64,000 nucleotides of DNA. It comes from Streptococcus sp. S1. GTDB lineage: Bacteria > Bacillota > Bacilli > Lactobacillales > Streptococcaceae. Below the pieces are notes generated by a model. It was not told the origin of the DNA and did not search any database. It saw only the letters and a list, made by a program, of their open reading frames with translations. The translations under genes and the position numbers were made by a program. The stretch is taken from the NCBI RefSeq assembly GCF_034137685.1, contig NZ_CP139418.1:186001-250000 (forward strand), in the 5' to 3' direction. Each line of letters begins with the position of its first letter. The stretch's first letter is position 1. Positions 17,914-26,208 of this stretch are shown here, one piece after another.

Positions 17914-17940
17914 TTAGCACTCTCTATACGTAAGTGCTAA
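17914..17940. promoter_or_regulatory. CIRCE operator (HrcA)
   Basis: TTAGCACTC, nine bases, then AAGTGCTAA. The consensus right arm is GAGTGCTAA, so only one base differs. It lies 23 bp before the groES start, as expected for repression by HrcA. Confidence 0.92.
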
Positions 17941-17983
17941 CTTATGTTTCTATTGTATCACTTGGTCAGAAATAGTCAAGAAA

Positions 17984-18013
17984 AAAACACCTCAAAAATA
18001 GATGAGATGTTTC
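17984..18013. terminator. Hairpin between groES promoter and the small membrane gene
   Basis: AAACACCTC and GAGATGTTT pair imperfectly around a short loop, with A residues on one side and T-rich sequence on the other. It follows the stop of the minus-strand gene at 18021. Confidence 0.6.
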
Positions 18014-18020
18014 TAAAATA

Positions 18021-18314
18021 TCAATTTAAAATTGTCAATTTTTGATTGAAATCGTCGATCACTTTTTGAAGATTGATCCGCCCGCGGTAGATGCCATATC
18101 CAAAAACAATCATGCCTAAAATTCCAACCAAGGCTAGTAAAATCCCGAGGATCAAGAGTGGGAGGAAACTTTTGTGAAAGAGATAGATCAATACCACACC
18201 AATACTGGCAATGATAAAGAGTAAGCTGAACCAACGACCAAGGTTTTCAAGCATGTGGCGTTGGTACTTGATTTCTGTTTCATATCCATTGACAAGTTCT
18301 TGTTTTGTAACCAT
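18021..18314 (-). CDS. Small two-helix membrane protein, unknown function
   Basis: A 97-residue protein I do not recognise. It starts MVTKQELVNGYETEIKYQRH, a charged amphipathic stretch, then has two adjoining hydrophobic helices (LLFIIASIGVVLIYLFH and LLILGILLALVGILGMIVFG), and a basic/amphipathic C-terminus (INLQKVIDDFNQKL). GGAGGAA lies 6 nt before the ATG at 18314. It lies downstream of the PTS operon and behind a strong hairpin, so it is probably expressed at a reduced level from the same transcript or from its own promoter. Confidence 0.7.
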   Translation of the reverse strand: MVTKQELVNGYETEIKYQRHMLENLGRWFSLLFIIASIGVVLIYLFHKSFLPLLILGILLALVGILGMIVFGYGIYRGRINLQKVIDDFNQKLTILN

Positions 18315-18334
18315 GGGATTCCTCCTTATAAAAA

Positions 18335-18381
18335 TTGAGAATGAAGTGCAAGTAAAGGAGGTCAATTCACTTCATTCTCAA
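18335..18381 (-). terminator. Terminator after the PTS operon
   Basis: A perfect 14-bp stem, TTGAGAATGAAGTG with CACTTCATTCTCAA, is followed on the minus strand by TTTTT. It lies between EIID and the small membrane gene. Confidence 0.85.
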
Positions 18382-18415
18382 AAACTCCTACTAGCAAATT
18401 CGTTTTTTCTTTTCC

Positions 18416-19252
18416 TTAGTATTTAAGATGTGGGTCGAAGATACCAAGGGCAACACCGATCAAAGCAACTACAACGAGAAGTAACATGACTTTGTTTGGT
18501 GAAATTTTTTTCTTAGACATCAACCACCAGCAAAGAGTGATGAAGGCTGCTGTCAAGAGACCTGGATAAACACCATCGATCTTTTCTTGGATGTTCAAGA
18601 AGACTTTTCCTTCAGAATTCTTGAATTGAAGGGCTGTTGTAACAGATACCCAAGTAGCTGCTACGGCACCGATAACCATACCACCGACAACGCTGATCGC
18701 TTTACGAAGAGCTTGTCCTTTTGGTCCTACAAGGAATTCAACGGCTTTATCCCCTAATTGGTAACCTTTGAAGAAGGCAAAGCGCATACCAAAGTAGACT
18801 AAGAGGTTCCATACGACGATGTAGAAGAGAGCACCAGCGACGTTACCACCTTTAGAAAGACCAAGGGCAATCCCTAAGAGAACTGGGATCAAGGTACCAA
18901 CAACCAATGAGTCACCAATACCAGCGATTGGTCCCATCAAACCGGCACGCATACCGTTGATGGTTTCGCCATCCACTGCATCTCCGTTTGCACGCGCTTC
19001 TTCCAAACCAGCTGTGATCCCTACAACAAGAGATCCAAGTTGTGGTTCAGTGTTGAAGAAGGCCGTATAGGTTTGCATAGCATCCTTTTGTTCCTCTTTT
19101 GTGTCATACATTTCTTCTACGATTGGAAGCATAGAAGTCAAGTACCCGAAGGTTTGCATATGTTCTTGAGAGAAACAAGTCAAATGACCATAATACCAAT
19201 GATGGAATGCTTTTGCTAATGTTTTCTTTGAAATTTTCTTTCTATCAGCCAT
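18416..19252 (-). CDS. PTS mannose/fructose/sorbose family EIID
   Basis: EIID is one of two membrane components of mannose-family phosphotransferase systems. The 278-residue protein starts MADRKKISKKTLAKAFHHWY, has FSQEHMQTFGYLTSMLPIVE, then the conserved GLMGPIAGIGDSLVVGTLIPV, and C-terminal membrane helices. The ATG at 19252 has GGAGG upstream and is 1 nt past the EIIC stop. The sugar cannot be told from sequence; no sugar-metabolism enzyme is adjacent. Confidence 0.93.
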   Translation of the reverse strand: MADRKKISKKTLAKAFHHWYYGHLTCFSQEHMQTFGYLTSMLPIVEEMYDTKEEQKDAMQTYTAFFNTEPQLGSLVVGITAGLEEARANGDAVDGETINGMRAGLMGPIAGIGDSLVVGTLIPVLLGIALGLSKGGNVAGALFYIVVWNLLVYFGMRFAFFKGYQLGDKAVEFLVGPKGQALRKAISVVGGMVIGAVAATWVSVTTALQFKNSEGKVFLNIQEKIDGVYPGLLTAAFITLCWWLMSKKKISPNKVMLLLVVVALIGVALGIFDPHLKY

Positions 19253-19253
19253 T

Positions 19254-20096
19254 TTAAATATCCTCCTCATCATCGTCTAGATCCACCGCTCCAGCCGGAG
19301 CAGCTTTCATCGATTTGATCACTTCAAGTTCATAGTAGATTACTGCAAAGATTAATGAAACAACGGCACTGGATACCAAGTTCAATCCGAGAGATTTTGC
19401 CAAGGTAAATCCAACAAAGAATGGAATGAAGTCAGTTGCTTCTGTAACAATTTGTTTCAACAAGATGGCAATACCGACACATGGGAGAAGAGCACCGACT
19501 GTAAAGAGGGCTTTCATCCAGTAACCATCCATAGGAAGGTATTGTTTCATCAAATCAACCATGTTTTCACCGTATTTGGTGATAATCATTGTTGGAAGGA
19601 AAGAGAAGAGGAAGTGAGAGATCCAAGGGTAAACCCAGTCAACTGCGTAGAGTTTTTTGAAGTTTCCTTCTTCAACGGCTTTCCAACCAATGTGTTGCCA
19701 AACCAAGTTCATAGTAGCGGTACCGTAGAAAAGAACTGTACCGATTGTCCCAACGGCTGCACCGATTGGAGCTGCAGCTGCGGCGATTCCAGCTTCATCT
19801 GTGATGTTATTAGCATGCACAAACAAGATAGCAAGAGGAACACCGATGTAAGAGATGGCACGCACATCGGCAGATACGGTACCACCAGGTGTTACCAAGG
19901 CGATATAAACGACTTGAAGGGCAACCCCGACCATAATACCGGTTGTCACATCTCCAAGAATTAAACCTGAAATCAACCCACCGATCAAAGGACGACCGAG
20001 TGTATAGTTCCCGATACTGGAACCTCCCATACCAGGCATTGAAGACAAGCTGGCGAAAATACCAAGCAAGATTGCTTGAATCCATGAAATTGTCAT
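19254..20096 (-). CDS. PTS mannose/fructose/sorbose family EIIC
   Basis: EIIC is the other membrane component of the mannose-family permease. The 280-residue protein has an N-terminus ISWIQAILLGIFASLSSMPG, about seven to eight helices with GLILGDVTTGIMVGVALQVVY, which is a conserved EIIC motif, and a charged C-terminal tail (VDLDDDEEDI). It lies between EIIB and EIID in the operon. With EIIA, EIIB and EIID it forms a complete transporter. Confidence 0.93.
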   Translation of the reverse strand: MTISWIQAILLGIFASLSSMPGMGGSSIGNYTLGRPLIGGLISGLILGDVTTGIMVGVALQVVYIALVTPGGTVSADVRAISYIGVPLAILFVHANNITDEAGIAAAAAPIGAAVGTIGTVLFYGTATMNLVWQHIGWKAVEEGNFKKLYAVDWVYPWISHFLFSFLPTMIITKYGENMVDLMKQYLPMDGYWMKALFTVGALLPCVGIAILLKQIVTEATDFIPFFVGFTLAKSLGLNLVSSAVVSLIFAVIYYELEVIKSMKAAPAGAVDLDDDEEDI

Positions 20097-20152
20097 AACA
20101 AACGCTCCTTTTGTTTGTAAATTTATTTACCTAACAGATAAGACTGTTGGGT

Positions 20153-20647
20153 TTAAAAACCAAATTTTGATTTGAAATCATCCCAATACCCGATGGAAAC
20201 ATCTGGCAACAATTGGAATTTCACCTTGTAGCCTGCTGCTTGAATAGCTTGGAAGGCTTCTGCTTCTTCCTGAGTGATGGATTGGTTATTTCCCAATTTT
20301 ACAGCTCCAGGACGATCATTTGCAGGGCCAACAATGATTTCTTTGACATCACCTGGGACAAACCCTTGGTCGACCAAAATTTCCTTCATATCGATTGGAT
20401 TTTTGGTGATCAAGAAGTAACGACTATCTGATTCTGTTACTTTTGCTGATTTTTCTTTAAAGGCTTCCTTTGTCCATACAAAGGTTTTCTTGTCTGATGC
20501 GCCTTTGTAAGCTTGGATCAAAACCTTGTTTGATGCTGCTGCATCATTTACGGCAATCAAACCATCACATGGTTTTTCCTTTGCCCAGCGTGTGACTGTT
20601 TGACCGTGAATCATGCGGTCATCAATCCGTACAAATGTTACTACCAT
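20153..20647 (-). CDS. PTS mannose/fructose/sorbose family EIIB
   Basis: EIIB is a cytoplasmic phosphocarrier of 164 residues. The phosphorylated His lies in the conserved FVRIDDRMIHGQTVTRW near residue 14. The family fold continues with GLIAVNDAAASNKV and the C-terminal DVSIGYWDDFKSKFGF. It receives phosphate from EIIA, encoded 14 nt upstream, and passes it to sugar bound by EIIC/EIID. EIIA and EIIB are separate genes here, not fused as in ManL. Confidence 0.93.
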   Translation of the reverse strand: MVVTFVRIDDRMIHGQTVTRWAKEKPCDGLIAVNDAAASNKVLIQAYKGASDKKTFVWTKEAFKEKSAKVTESDSRYFLITKNPIDMKEILVDQGFVPGDVKEIIVGPANDRPGAVKLGNNQSITQEEAEAFQAIQAAGYKVKFQLLPDVSIGYWDDFKSKFGF

Positions 20648-20661
20648 AAGGTACCTCCCTA

Positions 20662-21099
20662 TTAAATATCGTCATCATCTTCTTCAGCACTAGTGGCTGA
20701 AACTTCAAAAGGCTGTAGCGCAGATCGTGCTTCTGATAAGATGGTGGCTGACAAATCGTCTCCATCCAATACATCCTTCATCACAACTGCCGTCAAGGCC
20801 ATGGTAAGGTTCATCCCACCAAGGATCAAGGCTCCATCGAGCTTTCCAGCTTCTTCTAGAACCGTGGCTGCAGTGGTTAATGGACTACCACCTACGATAT
20901 CTGCCAAGACCAAAACAGAATCATCAGCTGTCAATCCTGAAATGCTCTCTCTGAAATCAACTGCGAAGTCATCAACTGATTTTCCTTCTTTGAGTCCAAC
21001 TGCGATGACCTGATCCAACTTGTCACCAGCAAACATGGCTAGTGATGTTTTTAGACCTTCTGCCAGTCCGCCATGACTGACCAAAACGAGGTATTTCAT
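20662..21099 (-). CDS. PTS mannose family EIIA
   Basis: EIIA takes phosphate from HPr. The 145-residue protein has its active His near residue 9 in YLVLVSHGGLAEGLKTS, and the motif VLVLADIVGGSPLTTAA that packs around it. The C-terminus is acidic (ATSAEEDDDDI). It is the first gene of the PTS operon. Its promoter carries a catabolite-response-like site in the spacer and 21-bp-spaced ATGACAT boxes upstream, consistent with control by CcpA and by the neighbouring two-component system. Confidence 0.92.
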   Translation of the reverse strand: MKYLVLVSHGGLAEGLKTSLAMFAGDKLDQVIAVGLKEGKSVDDFAVDFRESISGLTADDSVLVLADIVGGSPLTTAATVLEEAGKLDGALILGGMNLTMALTAVVMKDVLDGDDLSATILSEARSALQPFEVSATSAEEDDDDI

Positions 21100-21133
21100 T
21101 TTTCTACGCCTCCTTTATTTGACTCTATTGTAG

Positions 21134-21206
21134 ATTATTTGAAAGCGTTTTTACATTGTCAAATGTCACATTCCTAATATGACATTTAGCAATAAAAAAA
21201 TGACAT
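21134..21206 (-). promoter_or_regulatory. PTS promoter with cre-like site and paired ATGTCAT boxes
   Basis: On the minus strand TTGACA (21157-21162) and AATAAT (21134-21139) are 17 nt apart. The spacer holds TAAAAACGCTTTCA (21140-21153), which fits the CcpA cre consensus except for one base. Upstream, ATGTCAT occurs twice exactly 21 bp apart (21179-21185 and 21200-21206), a good site for an activator dimer. The response regulator at 22535 is the likely binder; that link is inferred. Confidence 0.7.
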
Positions 21207-21239
21207 CTGTCACTTGACAAAATGCCATCTTATTTTACT

Positions 21240-22538
21240 CTAAACTCCTACCTGTAGACTACTCTCAATCTCCCTCTGAATTTGAGGCAAGCGGTTCTCG
21301 ACATCCTGATCGCGCAAGGCATTACCGATCAAGTAGTCTAGCTTTTCTAGCACCTCTTTTGAGACATTTTTCGGACTACTCTCAACAGCTTGTTCCATGA
21401 TGCGGTTCAAGGTCTGATTGGTCAAGGAATCTGTTCCAAAATCATCCACCTGCAGGAGGTCTTTACTAGAGCGACTCTTGACGACCTGTGGCATGACAGA
21501 AATCCCTTGGGATTGGGCAAATAGGGTTTGTTGAATTTCTGGATCCTCTGTTAAGAGTTGCATCAATTCCCAAGCCAACTTGGAATGAGAACTTCGAGCT
21601 GACATAGCAAAAGAAGTCGTCGTGACCAAGGTTGCCTTGGTCGTTTTTGACTTAGCAGGCATCGGGATACAGGTCCAGGTGAAGTTTGAATATTTAGAAA
21701 CGTGGTAGGGATAAGGTTTATAGGTCCGATATTGGGCCAAGGTCATGGGATAGAAGGCGACTTTCCCCTGGTCAAAATCTTTAGAGCTCACCTTGTAATT
21801 TTTATTTAGATCTTCCAATTTTTGCAGAAAAGTCAAAGACTCTTTCACTTCTGGAGCTGTCAGCTTGAGCATGCCACCTTGGAAGAGATGACCCCCATTT
21901 GCCGCCAAGGCTTCTTTCCAGGTGTATTCTGTGCTCCCAAATTGATCCAATTGCCCATCTCCATTGGTATCTTTGGTTAGTTTCTTGCAAATCGTATAGA
22001 ACTCTTCAAGGGTCCAACCTTCTTTGGGAACCGCGATGCCTTCTTTATCCAAGAGATCTTTATTGACACACATCAAAATCGGATTGCTTTCATAAGGTAA
22101 AGCATAGGTTTGCCCTTGATAGACACCCGATTCAAATGCAACGGGATAAAAGGCAGCTTGATCTTTTCGATCCATATAGCCGTTTAACTTTTCTAGCACG
22201 CCTCGCGCTGCTAATAAGGAAAGATCTTGCTCAGAGACCATAAACACATCCGGCGTCTTTCCTGAGACAATCTTTTCGGAGAGCCAATCTGAATAATCTG
22301 ACTGCGGAATCCCGTTTTCATACTCTACACGAACGTGGGGATGGGACTTCTCAAATTTTTGAATCGCACGATCCAAGGCATGGGAACGTTGACTGGTCGG
22401 CACATCCCAGCTAGAGCCTGCATACACGCCAATATGAAGCACGGTCGGTTGCTGTTTCCACCAATAAAAACCAGCGCTCGCACAGAGCGCTAAAAGGAGA
22501 CCAAGCCCCCAACAAAGATGCTTTCGCTTCAATTTCAT
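21240..22538 (-). CDS. Family 1-type extracellular solute-binding protein, membrane-anchored
   Basis: A 432-residue sugar-binding protein of the MalE-like class. The N-terminus has an uncleaved-looking hydrophobic anchor (LCWGLGLLLALCASAGFYWW) after basic residues; LALC is not a good lipobox. The mature part shows AIQKFEKSHPHVRVEYE, then GKTPDVFMVSEQDL, then a canonical YALPYESNPI segment and WTLEEFYTICKKL. A Gly-Asp-rich TKDTNGDGQLD stretch resembles a calcium loop. No ABC permease accompanies it. It overlaps the response regulator gene by 4 nt, so it is probably a sensory partner of that system, and not a transporter part. Confidence 0.85.
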   Translation of the reverse strand: MKLKRKHLCWGLGLLLALCASAGFYWWKQQPTVLHIGVYAGSSWDVPTSQRSHALDRAIQKFEKSHPHVRVEYENGIPQSDYSDWLSEKIVSGKTPDVFMVSEQDLSLLAARGVLEKLNGYMDRKDQAAFYPVAFESGVYQGQTYALPYESNPILMCVNKDLLDKEGIAVPKEGWTLEEFYTICKKLTKDTNGDGQLDQFGSTEYTWKEALAANGGHLFQGGMLKLTAPEVKESLTFLQKLEDLNKNYKVSSKDFDQGKVAFYPMTLAQYRTYKPYPYHVSKYSNFTWTCIPMPAKSKTTKATLVTTTSFAMSARSSHSKLAWELMQLLTEDPEIQQTLFAQSQGISVMPQVVKSRSSKDLLQVDDFGTDSLTNQTLNRIMEQAVESSPKNVSKEVLEKLDYLIGNALRDQDVENRLPQIQREIESSLQVGV

Positions 22539-23221
22539 TCTGTATTTCCTTTAGAAAAATCACGTCTCGTCACTCCCGTTTGGACTGACCAGATCGCTAA
22601 TTGCGTTCGATCTCTTAGGTTTAATTTCGCCAAAATCGTTGATAAGTAATTACGCACGGTTCCTTCTGACAAGAAGAGTTTGGCCGCAATTTCTTTATTG
22701 GACTCCCCATAGCCGACTTCTTGGATAATGCGCCATTCCGTCGTGCTCAAATCCTTGACATTGTCCTCATCTACAGCAATAGAGAAGTTGGTCTTGGCCA
22801 TTTGTGAGAAAATTTGAAAGACTTTACTAGCGATATTCGGGTTGATCATGGCTCCGCCTTGATACACCACCTTAATCGCTTCATAGAGTTCCTCTGTCGA
22901 GGCTCCCTTTAAAAGATAACCTGAAGCACCATACTTGAGTGCACTATAGATAAATTCATCATCATCAAAGGTCGTTAAAATAATAATTTTGATATCCGGA
23001 TAGTGCTCTTTTACCTCTTTTGTCGCCAAAACCCCATCCATGCCTGGCATCCGAATATCCATTAAGATCAGGTCAGGATGTGTCTGTGGAATGCTAGACA
23101 AGACGTGATTCCCATCTTCCACTGTGGCCACCACTTCGATATCGGGGTGGGCTGACAAAATAATTTTCAGAGATTCTCGAATCAAGGCCTGGTCATCTGC
23201 CACCATTACTTTTATCACCAT
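22535..23221 (-). CDS. NarL/FixJ-family response regulator
   Basis: A 228-residue regulator: receiver domain with acidic pair DDQ, phosphoacceptor Asp in DLILMDIRMPGMDG, Thr in IIILTTFDDD and Lys in YLLKGAS; then a LuxR-type HTH with LSTTEWRIIQEVGYGESNKE and LFLSEGTVRNYLSTILAKL. It follows the histidine kinase gene by 2 nt and overlaps the solute-binding gene. It likely activates the PTS promoter upstream of 21099. Confidence 0.93.
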   Translation of the reverse strand: MVIKVMVADDQALIRESLKIILSAHPDIEVVATVEDGNHVLSSIPQTHPDLILMDIRMPGMDGVLATKEVKEHYPDIKIIILTTFDDDEFIYSALKYGASGYLLKGASTEELYEAIKVVYQGGAMINPNIASKVFQIFSQMAKTNFSIAVDEDNVKDLSTTEWRIIQEVGYGESNKEIAAKLFLSEGTVRNYLSTILAKLNLRDRTQLAIWSVQTGVTRRDFSKGNTE

Positions 23222-23223
23222 CT

Positions 23224-24540
23224 CTATCTCCCTTCTTTATATTTCGGTAAACTGACGCGCGTGAAAAATCCATCGCGACTTTCAAATTGAAGCTGTCCTC
23301 CTAGGATGGAAATGCGCTCCATCATCTGCTTGAGCCCATAGCCATAGGTCAAGGTTTCAAACCCAACCCCATTGTCCTGCAACTCGATCAGGTAATCTTC
23401 CTTATCTTCAAAAAAATGAAGGCTCATCTGACTAGCATGACCGTGGCGAACCGCATTGGTCGTAGACTCTTGGATCACACGAAAGATTGTATCTTCAATC
23501 ATGACGTCCATATCGACATCGACCCATTCATAGTGTAAATCAACCTGCAAGTTGGAAAGCGTTTGGTACTCACGGATCATCTTTTCTAAAGCATCTTTGA
23601 GGGTTCGTCCCTCAAGGGCACCTGGACGGAGGCGGTTGAGAGAGCCTCTCACATCCTGGATTCCTTCACGAACCACTTCTGATACGCTTTTCACCTGCTC
23701 TTTTGCCCGATTGGGATCGATATCAATCAAGACTCCGACAGCATCCAGCCCTGCCGAGATCCCTGTTAGCGCGTGCCCCAAGGTATCGTGAATTTCCCGA
23801 GCAATCCGCTTACGTTCCCGATCTTCTGCAATCTTCTCAGACAAGGCCATATAGTTGTTCAACTCTGTATTGACCTTTGAAACCATGGCCAACTCTTCTT
23901 CCACTTCGTGGTTTTCCGCAAGGACATTCATAATATAGAACAAAAGCGAAATAATGAAGAGCACCATATTCAAGGCATAGAGGGAATTCTTTAAGAAAAA
24001 GGCCAGAATCCGGATGGAGGCGGGGTAAAAATGAATATAGACATCCAGAGAAGGTATCGGAAAGAAAAGCGAAAAGACGTCTGAATTGGTCACAAGAAGC
24101 ATCAAGAAACTTACTAGGATAAACGCAAACCAATACTTGCGGTCTCGCTTGGTATTCAACTCTTTGGAACCATAGAAGATATCCGCAAAAACCAAGAGAA
24201 TGAGCCCGTTATAAGCTACATTTTGGACCCACATCAAGAGCAACATCAGGAGGATCTCCAGAATATTCCACTTATCAAAAATGGACCATCGACTCGTTTG
24301 AGACCGATAACGACTCATGGAAATCAAGGCAATCCCAGCAAATAAGAGTGCAGACAACCAAAAAGTTGTAGAGGGCGCAAAAGGAATGCGCTCTAAGCGT
24401 TCTACTAATAGAGAAGCTTGCCGTTGGGCAATAATATAGTTGGTTGCTTGAAGATAGATGATACTGTTGAGCATAACAGCGATAAAATTTACGACCATCA
24501 GGATGGCCAAACTGTATCTCACACCTCTAAATTTTCTCAT
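23224..24540 (-). CDS. Sensor histidine kinase (HisKA_3 type)
   Basis: A 438-residue kinase. The N-terminal ~215 residues contain about six transmembrane helices and no sizeable extracellular domain. A coiled segment follows, then the HisKA_3 motif with the phosphoacceptor His in IAREIHDTLGHALTGISAG, then an HATPase domain: TTNAVRHGHA (N box) and DNGVGFETLTYGYGLKQM (G boxes). The ATG at 24540 overlaps the stop of the preceding binding-protein gene (TAATG). Lack of an own sensor domain fits signal input through the adjacent anchored binding proteins. Confidence 0.92.
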   Translation of the reverse strand: MRKFRGVRYSLAILMVVNFIAVMLNSIIYLQATNYIIAQRQASLLVERLERIPFAPSTTFWLSALLFAGIALISMSRYRSQTSRWSIFDKWNILEILLMLLLMWVQNVAYNGLILLVFADIFYGSKELNTKRDRKYWFAFILVSFLMLLVTNSDVFSLFFPIPSLDVYIHFYPASIRILAFFLKNSLYALNMVLFIISLLFYIMNVLAENHEVEEELAMVSKVNTELNNYMALSEKIAEDRERKRIAREIHDTLGHALTGISAGLDAVGVLIDIDPNRAKEQVKSVSEVVREGIQDVRGSLNRLRPGALEGRTLKDALEKMIREYQTLSNLQVDLHYEWVDVDMDVMIEDTIFRVIQESTTNAVRHGHASQMSLHFFEDKEDYLIELQDNGVGFETLTYGYGLKQMMERISILGGQLQFESRDGFFTRVSLPKYKEGR

Positions 24541-25523
24541 TACTGCCACCCATTCACATCAAAGTGATCGATGTTTTCCTTTGTCATCATTTGCACCGGA
24601 ATGGTTATTTCTTTTTGGTAGTTCTTCCCATCAGCCATATCTTGTATGACCTCCATCACGCGGTCTCCCATCTTCAAAGGAGACTGGGCAACGGTTCCTA
24701 CAACATCATCTGTCGAGTGCAGCAAGGCTTTCATATCTGGTGAGCCATCGATCCCATAAATCGCAATGGGATGGGTGATTCCTTGCTCCTTGATCGCTGC
24801 TAAAGCTCCTATAGCCGAGCGGTCATTTAGGGCAACTAGTGTATCGACATTCCCCCCTGACTGCAAGAACTTACGGACAGCTGGCATGGCGATCTCCGTC
24901 TGACCCTTGGTTTCTAGTTCCGAGATAATCTCATAAGCCCCATGTCCTTTGATCGTATCCTTAAATCCCTGAATCCGCGTATCTGCTGAAACAGTCCCTT
25001 TGTGCTCCAAGAGAAGGATCTGAGCATTTGAAGAGCGTTTCATCAGCTCTTTCGCAATCAAGACTCCTGCTTGGTAGTTGTCGGAGACAATGCTGGCATC
25101 CGGCTTAAAATGCTTGAGCTGGGTATCAACTGCAATGATCTTAATTCCTTGTTTTCTAGCTTTTTTAAGAGCCCTTAAAATGGGCTGACTATCCCCTTTG
25201 ACCGGATTAATCACAATCACATTTACTTTTTGGGCGCAAAAATCATCGATCTGCTGGCTCTGCCTTTTTTCATCCAATTCCGGATCTCGAACAGATACAA
25301 GAGCCCCTCTCTCATCGGCAATCCGACTAATTTCCGAATGAATACTTTTATAGAACTCATTGTTCATGGTCATATAGGTGACACCAATCTTGGTCTGATC
25401 CTTGATGCTACTGGTTTGACAAACGGCATAGATCCACAAGAGGATGCAGGTCACTGGAATCACCAGTAGAACTCGTTTTATCAGCCATTTTAACCGTTCT
25501 TTTCTTTCTTCTTTCCCCTTCAA
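24540..25523 (-). CDS. Membrane-anchored sugar-binding protein (Peripla_BP_4, XylFII-like role)
   Basis: A 327-residue protein with a basic N-terminus, one transmembrane helix (VLLVIPVTCILLWIYAV) and an extracytoplasmic ribose/xylose-type binding domain: IGVTYMTMNNEFYKSI, INPVKGDSQPIL, SDNYQAGVLIAKEL, ALNDRSAIGALAAIKE and YGIDGSPDM are hallmarks of the LacI/RbsB fold. It is translationally coupled to the histidine kinase gene and has no transporter partners. In clostridial XylFII-LytS and similar systems, such a protein presents sugar to the kinase. I infer the same here. Confidence 0.85.
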   Translation of the reverse strand: MKGKEERKERLKWLIKRVLLVIPVTCILLWIYAVCQTSSIKDQTKIGVTYMTMNNEFYKSIHSEISRIADERGALVSVRDPELDEKRQSQQIDDFCAQKVNVIVINPVKGDSQPILRALKKARKQGIKIIAVDTQLKHFKPDASIVSDNYQAGVLIAKELMKRSSNAQILLLEHKGTVSADTRIQGFKDTIKGHGAYEIISELETKGQTEIAMPAVRKFLQSGGNVDTLVALNDRSAIGALAAIKEQGITHPIAIYGIDGSPDMKALLHSTDDVVGTVAQSPLKMGDRVMEVIQDMADGKNYQKEITIPVQMMTKENIDHFDVNGWQ

Positions 25524-25669
25524 ACCCCGTTCCTTTTCTGAAAATTTTGAATATATATTACTTTATTTTACTACTTTTTCAAGATAAATGCTGGCTTTTA
25601 TTGTACAGATGCATATTTTTGATTTATTTTTAAAAGAGTAGTTCCCGAATGAAACCCCTAGCAAGTAGC

Positions 25670-25703
25670 AAAAAAGCTGGTCTATAAACGAACCAGCTTT
25701 CTT
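25670..25703 (-). terminator. Terminator after ssbB
   Basis: AAGCTGGTT-type stem (AGCTGGT with ACCAGCT) flanked by A and T runs, just downstream of ssbB on the minus strand. Confidence 0.82.
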
Positions 25704-25711
25704 TTTTGATC

Positions 25712-26110
25712 CTAAAAAGGAAGATCTTCCTCTTCTAAGATGATGTCGGCTAAATCTCCCGTTCCACCATTTTCGCGCATCGCTCGCTGAGCGCGGCTCT
25801 CTAGCAACTGAAAACTTTGGCAGAGGACCTCTGTCACATACTGCATGACCCCATTTTTCTCGTAGCGGCGCGTCCGAATCTCTCCATCCAAAGAGATCAA
25901 GCTCCCTTTACTGGCATAACTAGCCATGGTTTCAGCCAATTTCCCCCAGACAACGACATTAACAAAATCAGTCTCTCGCTCCCCGTTTTGATCCTTGTAG
26001 CGACGATTGACTGCAACAGTCACTCGGGCAACGGATTTATCTGTGCTGGTTTTGTGCAATTCTGGAGCCGCCACCAGGCGACCGATTAAAATAACTTTAT
26101 TATACATCAT
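25712..26110 (-). CDS. ssbB: Competence-induced single-stranded DNA-binding protein SsbB
   Basis: SsbB coats incoming transforming single-stranded DNA. The 132-residue OB-fold protein has YNKVILIGRLVAAPELHKT, AVNRRYKDQNGERETDFV and VVVWGKLAETMASYASKGS, closely like pneumococcal SsbB, and ends with an acidic tip EEEDLPF, which recruits partner proteins. Two adjacent ATG codons (26110, 26107) are possible. A cin-box 17-24 bp upstream puts it under the competence sigma factor ComX. It is distinct from the essential SsbA, which is not in this window. Confidence 0.93.
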   Translation of the reverse strand: MMYNKVILIGRLVAAPELHKTSTDKSVARVTVAVNRRYKDQNGERETDFVNVVVWGKLAETMASYASKGSLISLDGEIRTRRYEKNGVMQYVTEVLCQSFQLLESRAQRAMRENGGTGDLADIILEEEDLPF

Positions 26111-26126
26111 TTACCTCCTATCTATT

Positions 26127-26134
26127 TATTCGAA
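26127..26134 (-). promoter_or_regulatory. ComX cin-box before ssbB
   Basis: On the minus strand TTCGAATA, one base from the consensus TACGAATA, follows a T-run. The same variant precedes comGA at 41330, which strengthens both. Confidence 0.85.
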
Positions 26135-26168
26135 AAAATTTCAAAAAATGGAGGTGACAAACCAAAAT

Positions 26169-26199
26169 CAAAAAAATCTAGGATCCAAAACATCCTAGA
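26169..26199 (-). terminator. Terminator after ytpR
   Basis: AATCTAGGAT pairs with ATCCTAGATT around an 8-nt loop, with T-rich sequence on the minus strand. Confidence 0.8.
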
Positions 26200-26208
26200 T
26201 TCTTCTCT

